Source: JAWLBM01 sp041687675
GTDB lineage: Bacteria > Pseudomonadota > Alphaproteobacteria > Rhizobiales > Pleomorphomonadaceae
NCBI GenBank assembly: GCA_041687675.1
Contig: JAWLBM010000022.1
Coordinates: 1-64,000 of the forward strand
Reading direction: 5' to 3'
DNA: 64,000 bases
Under the pieces are notes generated by a model. The model was given only the letters and a program-made list of their open reading frames with translations, did no database searches and was not told the origin of the DNA. This document shows, one piece after another, positions 60,229-64,000 of this stretch (the stretch's first letter is position 1; each line of letters begins with the position of its first letter). The position numbers were made by a program, and so were the translations under genes.

Positions 60229-62061
60229 ATGACCAGTGCGTCGAGGTATCTCTGCGCCTGCTGCAGCGGGGCGCTGGCGGGGTTCGTGGCGGACAACCCG
60301 CACTTCGCCGCGGCGCAGGCGTCGGGCCATGGCCCCGGGTCTCGCGGCGGCGTCAGCCGCCGCAGCTTCGTCAGGGGCTCGGCGGCCCTCGGCGCGACCG
60401 GCGCCCTCGCCCTGTTCGACCCGGCGCCGCTGCGGGCCGAGGAGGAGAGGGCGACGATCTTCCGGGGCGGCACCATCCTCACCGTCGACCGGGACTTCTC
60501 CGAGGTCGAGGCCATCGCCATCCGCGGCAGCCGCATCATCGCGGCCGGCAGCCTTGCGGAGGCCGAGGTGGCGGCCGGTCCGGGCGCCGGCATCGTCGAC
60601 CTTGACGGCCGCACCCTGGTGCCCGGGTTCATTGACCCGCATACCCATGCCCTCTCGGGCGCCATTCTCGACAGGCTCTGCATCTACGTCGGGATGGCGA
60701 GGTTTCGGAACACCGCCGACGTGCTTGCGCTCCTGAAGCAGGAGGCCGCGAAGGCGGAGCCGGGCGCCTGGATCGTCGCCCGCAACTGGGACCCCTCGAT
60801 CCAGTCGGGACCGCCCGCCCTCACCTTCGAACTGCTGGACGAGGTCTCGCGCGACCATCCCGTCGTCGTCCTCAACGCCTCGCTGCACCTTGCCTACGCC
60901 AACCGCGCCGCCTTCGCCGCCGCGGCGATCCCGGACGACGTGGAGAACCCGCCGGGGGCGGAGTTCAGCCGCGACGCCGAGGGGCGGCTCACCGGGGTGA
61001 TGAAGAACAACGTCGCCTTCCTGAAGGTGCTGTCGGCCTATCCGGGGCTGCGCTCGGTCGACCCGGTCGACGCGCTCTCGGCGCTGTCGCGCCGCTTCAA
61101 CGGCCTTGGCGTGACCACCTGCAGCGACCTCGGCCTCGGCGGCCTCACCCAGGGACCGGGCGACTGGGAGATCCTGAAGAAGGTCGCGGCGAGCGGCAGC
61201 CTGACCGTCCGCCTCCGCGCCTTCCCGATCTACACGGTCGCGGACGCCTGGGAGGCCTCGGGCGTCCGGCCGTTCGAGGGCGACGAGCTCGCCCGCCTCG
61301 CCGGGTTCAAGCTGATCGCCGACGGGTCGAACCAGGGCTTCACCGGGCTGCAGCGCGAGCCCTACCTCGGCACCGGGGACCGGGGCCTTGCCTATACGTC
61401 GAAGGAGGATCTCGCGCGGCTGGCGCGGGACTGGGGCGGGCGCGGTTGGCGCCTCGCGCTCCACGCCAACGGCGACGCGGCGATCGACAACGTGCTCGAT
61501 GCGCTGGAGGAAGTCCGGGACGGCGGCCTCGACCTCGCCCCGCTCCGTCCCCGCATCGAACACTGCTCGCTGCTGCACGACGAGCAGATCGCGCGGATGC
61601 GGGACCTCGGCGTTTCCGCCAGCTTCCTGATCGGGCACGTCCACTACTGGGGCATCGCGCTGCGGGACCGTGTGCTCGGGCCGGAGCGGGTGCAGCTCCT
61701 CGGGCGCTGCCGGTCTGTCGAGCAGGCCGGCGTCGGCTTCACCCTCCACTCGGACTTCACCGTGAGCGATCCCGAGCCGCTGAACATGCTGCAGATGGCG
61801 GTGACGCGCCGCACCTGGGAGGACCCCTCCGTGGTCCTCAACCCGGACGAGCGGATCGGCGTCGAGGCGGCGATCCGCGCCATGACCTCGGAGGCCGCCT
61901 GGCAGCTCGGATCGGAGCACGAGGTCGGCTCCCTCGAAGCCGGCAAGTTCGCCGACCTCGTCATCCTCGAGGCGGACCCGCGCCGGGTCGACCCGGAGGA
62001 GATCGGCGCCATCGCCCTGTCCGAAACCTGGTTCGCCGGCACCCGCGTCCACACCGCCTGA
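60229..62061 (+). CDS. Tat-exported metal-dependent amidohydrolase (YtcJ-like)
   Basis: 610 residues. A twin-arginine signal SRRSFVRGSAALGATGALAL lies unusually far in (about 43-62), after a Cys/Ala-rich start (LCACCSGALAGF). The amidohydrolase domain has VPGFIDPHTHALSG (about 133-146; HxH metal ligands), GWRLALHANGDAAIDNVLDA, PRIEHCSLL and TLHSDFTVSDPEPLN, with a final LEAGKFADLVILEADP. It should hydrolyse an amide or ring bond of an unknown small molecule in the periplasm. GGGAGGGG precedes the ATG. It stands alone. Confidence 0.85.
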   Translation: MTSASRYLCACCSGALAGFVADNPHFAAAQASGHGPGSRGGVSRRSFVRGSAALGATGALALFDPAPLRAEEERATIFRGGTILTVDRDFSEVEAIAIRGSRIIAAGSLAEAEVAAGPGAGIVDLDGRTLVPGFIDPHTHALSGAILDRLCIYVGMARFRNTADVLALLKQEAAKAEPGAWIVARNWDPSIQSGPPALTFELLDEVSRDHPVVVLNASLHLAYANRAAFAAAAIPDDVENPPGAEFSRDAEGRLTGVMKNNVAFLKVLSAYPGLRSVDPVDALSALSRRFNGLGVTTCSDLGLGGLTQGPGDWEILKKVAASGSLTVRLRAFPIYTVADAWEASGVRPFEGDELARLAGFKLIADGSNQGFTGLQREPYLGTGDRGLAYTSKEDLARLARDWGGRGWRLALHANGDAAIDNVLDALEEVRDGGLDLAPLRPRIEHCSLLHDEQIARMRDLGVSASFLIGHVHYWGIALRDRVLGPERVQLLGRCRSVEQAGVGFTLHSDFTVSDPEPLNMLQMAVTRRTWEDPSVVLNPDERIGVEAAIRAMTSEAAWQLGSEHEVGSLEAGKFADLVILEADPRRVDPEEIGAIALSETWFAGTRVHTA

Positions 62062-62254
62062 CGCGGCGTGGGACGTCGAGCCGCGCCGCCCGACTGGGCG
62101 GCGGCCTCGCGAATGCGATCCCGATGGGCGGATCGGGCGTGCGACCGAGGATTTAACCTCCAGAATCGAAACTTTCGACAGTTACGACTGCTTCATATGT
62201 TGCGTATATTTCGATTGTGTGCTACAAGACGGATTCCCACGGAGGATGCCACTC

Positions 62255-62710
62255 ATGACCTTGCCCGCTTATGCCGAGGAACTCGGTGGTCGACTACCCT
62301 CTGATAAGGAGAAGGCGGCAGCCAACCAGCTGCGTCAAATCATAGCTGCTCATGCGGACGGTGACGTAAAACTGCGCCTGTTGGATGATGAAAAGCAACC
62401 ATCTGAAGTCATCTTAACGCCGGCCTTGTCCAGTCTTCTCATGGAATTGCTGCGGCACGTGGGCCGGGGAGACTCGGTGACACTAGTACCAGTGGGGCAG
62501 ATGCTGACGACTCAGCAAGCTGCAGACATACTAAATGTGTCTCGCCCCTTCTTAATATCGCTGCTAGACCGGAATGAAATTAACTTCACAACGGTAGGGC
62601 GCCATCGACGGATCAGGGCTGAAGATCTTTTCGCATACAAGCGCATGCGAGACGAAAAGCGTGAATCAGCGCTCTCGCGGCTGGCTAAACTGGACGCAGA
62701 GCAGATCTGA
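62255..62710 (+). CDS. Antitoxin with excisionase/MerR-type DNA-binding domain
   Basis: 151 residues from ATG 62255, nine bases after GGAGG; the ATG at 62246 directly abuts that site. The C-terminal half has a winged-helix excisionase motif (LTTQQAADILNVSRPFLISL, then TVGRHRRIRAEDLFAYK). The N-terminal half (about 1-75) is helical and probably binds the toxin. The PIN-domain gene follows two bases after its stop. Codon use and GC content are clearly different from the rest of the window, pointing to acquisition by transfer. Confidence 0.8.
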   Translation: MTLPAYAEELGGRLPSDKEKAAANQLRQIIAAHADGDVKLRLLDDEKQPSEVILTPALSSLLMELLRHVGRGDSVTLVPVGQMLTTQQAADILNVSRPFLISLLDRNEINFTTVGRHRRIRAEDLFAYKRMRDEKRESALSRLAKLDAEQI

Positions 62711-62712
62711 CA

Positions 62713-63300
62713 TTGTTTGCGAACCGATTCACTGCATTCGTGGATGCTTGCTCGCTCGCAAGCGTGCTGAGGCGCAACATCTTACTCAGCCTCGCGGCGG
62801 CCGGCTTCTTTCGCATACGGTGGTCGGCCGCCGTGTTGGACGAAACTGAGCGAGCCATCACCAAGATACTAACCGGGAAGTACCATGACGCGGCCGAGAG
62901 GGCGCATCGTGCGCGAACAAGCATGGAAGAGGCGTTTGAGGAGGCCAATGTTACAGAATTCGAAAGCTTCCTCGGTGTATGCGAAGGAATTCCCGATCGC
63001 GGCGATGCTCATGTTGTTGCCGCTGCATTGAAAACGCAAGCCTCTGTAATTGTAACCGAAAACTTGAAGCATTTCCAAGCCGAATTTCTTGGCGCGTTGG
63101 CTTTAGAAGCTAAGTCGTCTGACGAGTTCATTGCCGATATAATTGCTCTTGACCCTGGGCGAGCAGTCTCGGCTATCCGGACGATGCGCCTGCGATTTGA
63201 CAGGCCCGAGAAGACAGCTGAAAGGCTGCTCCTGGACATGGAGGCCGATGGTCTGACAGCTGCTGTGGACACATTGCGTCCGTTTGTGGGTTCCCTTTAA
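62713..63300 (+). CDS. PIN-domain toxin (VapC-like ribonuclease)
   Basis: 195 residues from TTG 62713, just after the antitoxin stop. PIN acidic residues are visible: Asp11 (FVDACSL), Glu44 (VLDETERAI), Asp95/98 (PDRGDAHVVAAAL) and IVTENLKHF. The C-terminal 50 residues (about 145-195) extend beyond the PIN fold. Such toxins cut RNA, often tRNA or rRNA, and are held in check by the partner antitoxin. It is low in GC like its partner and lies next to an island border. Confidence 0.8.
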   Translation: MFANRFTAFVDACSLASVLRRNILLSLAAAGFFRIRWSAAVLDETERAITKILTGKYHDAAERAHRARTSMEEAFEEANVTEFESFLGVCEGIPDRGDAHVVAAALKTQASVIVTENLKHFQAEFLGALALEAKSSDEFIADIIALDPGRAVSAIRTMRLRFDRPEKTAERLLLDMEADGLTAAVDTLRPFVGSL

Positions 63301-63387
63301 TAGCCATCGTTAGCCGGGGCGTTACCCCCTTGCGGCATCGATCGTCTTTTGATCGGCCGCAGTCTGCGAACAAGTCTTTGAAAGAGC

Positions 63388-63433
63388 TGGTGCCGCAGAA
63401 GGGACTCGAACCCCCGACCCCATCATTACGAAT
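63388..63433 (-). other. 3' fragment of a tRNA-Thr(CGT) gene (attachment site)
   Basis: Read on the minus strand this has an anticodon loop TTCGTAA, the 3' half of the anticodon stem, a GGGTTCGAGTCCC T-arm and a CTGCGGCACCA 3' end. The 5' half of a tRNA is missing: the sequence beyond 63433 does not pair. A partial tRNA 3' end 170 bases from an integrase gene is the usual mark of an att site left by integration into a tRNA gene. The rest of the gap 63301-63599 holds no gene. Confidence 0.8.
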
Positions 63434-63599
63434 TCTAAGAGGAAGCACGCACCAACATGTCCCTTGTTGGTTCAAGATACTGATCAGCAAAAGAAATCCA
63501 TAGATTTTTGATTGTCCCTTGCGCTCGAAATAGCCCGTGATACCGTCTAGCGTGGCGACCCGGTGGCGACCCGGTGGCTACCCTGGAGGGCGGAAACAG

Positions 63600-64000
63600 A
63601 TGGCAGAGGTCAGGATCAGCAAACGGATCGTGGACGCGGCCGAGCCGCGGGCTACCCGCTACACGATCTTCGACCGCGACGTTCGCGGGTTCGGGGTCCG
63701 CGTGTTTCCTTCCGGCGCCAAGTCCTTCGTGTTCGAGTACCGCGCCGGGGCGGGCGGCCGCTCGGCAGCGAAGCAGCGGGTGACGATCGGACGGGTTGGA
63801 GATCTCACCCCGGACGAGGCGCGCCGGCGAGCCGAGACGCTGCGCGCCAGTGTCAGGCTCGGCGAGGATCCCCAGTCAGCCAAGGCGGCGAACCGCAAGG
63901 CTCTCACCGTCAACGAACTGGCCACCCGCTTTCTCGCCGAGCACGCGGGACCGAAGCGGCGAAAGAACACTCACGACAGCTACGAGACGGTGCTGCGTTG
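63600..64000 (+). CDS. Tyrosine-recombinase integrase, N-terminal part (cut by the window end)
   Basis: ATG 63600 opens a frame that runs off the window (133 codons seen). RISKRIVDAAEPRATRYTIF and DRDVRGFGVRVFPSGAKSFVF, then TIGRVGDLTPDEARRRAE, match the arm-binding N-terminal domain (DUF4102-type) of phage P4-like integrases; LTVNELATRFLAEHAGPKRR begins the core-binding domain. The catalytic Arg/His/Tyr part lies beyond the window. With the tRNA-Thr fragment beside it, it defines the left edge of an integrated island. Confidence 0.88.
   Translation, partial: MAEVRISKRIVDAAEPRATRYTIFDRDVRGFGVRVFPSGAKSFVFEYRAGAGGRSAAKQRVTIGRVGDLTPDEARRRAETLRASVRLGEDPQSAKAANRKALTVNELATRFLAEHAGPKRRKNTHDSYETVLR

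Noticed and set aside
63388..63470. A complete tRNA gene
   Set aside because: Only the 3' half is present; the sequence beyond 63433 cannot complete the anticodon, D and acceptor arms.

Overview
The window looks like chromosomal DNA of a very GC-rich alphaproteobacterial phototroph (a purple bacterium or aerobic anoxygenic phototroph). From about 13.5 to 57.4 kb it carries a nearly complete photosynthesis gene cluster in the superoperon order typical of Rhodobacterales and related Alphaproteobacteria. The cluster includes the type-2 reaction centre with its tetrahaem cytochrome (pufQBALMC), puhA and its assembly genes, the whole bacteriochlorophyll a branch, an acyclic carotenoid pathway, and the PpsR/PpaA regulatory pair. 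The only cyclase seen is the oxygen-dependent acsF; bchE, pucBA, pufX and crtA are not in this window.

Left flank, 0-13.5 kb: a decayed outer-membrane-protein gene; a baeRF-like protein; small envelope proteins (DUF302, YkuD, YHS); and an ECF sigma/anti-sigma operon next to a secreted subtilase, a secreted Asn/Ser/Asp low-complexity protein and a protein of unknown function. Four copies of one promoter motif (GGAATA-N15/16-CGTCT) stand in front of the sigma gene and these three genes. I read the locus as a self-contained, autoregulated ECF regulon; this is the most novel-looking system in the window. A ribbon-helix-helix regulator with a clear operator, a PHB-depolymerase-type esterase, a lectin-like secreted protein, a methyltransferase and a cold-shock cluster follow.

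Photosynthesis cluster: on the minus strand ppaA-ppsR-bchG-(pucC-like)-bchP; on the plus strand bchFNBHLM-lhaA-puhABC-orf-acsF-puhE-hemA-bchID-dxs-bchO-crtIB-orf50; on the minus strand crtDC; on the plus strand crtEF-bchCXYZ-pufQBALMC. Most genes overlap by 1-26 bases or are a few bases apart. PpsR/CrtJ-type boxes (TGT-N12-ACA and one-base variants), several as pairs exactly 8 bp apart, lie at bchF, bchC, bchG and in the crtD/crtE divergent region. Precursor supply is built into the cluster: hemA (5-aminolevulinate) and dxs (isoprenoids for the bacteriochlorophyll tail and carotenoids).

Right flank, 57.4-64 kb: a BCCT transporter, a universal stress protein, a Tat-exported amidohydrolase, then a stretch of clearly lower GC with an excisionase-type antitoxin/PIN-toxin pair. 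It ends with a 3' fragment of a tRNA-Thr gene (an att site) and the start of a tyrosine-recombinase integrase, which is the left edge of an integrated island running out of the window.
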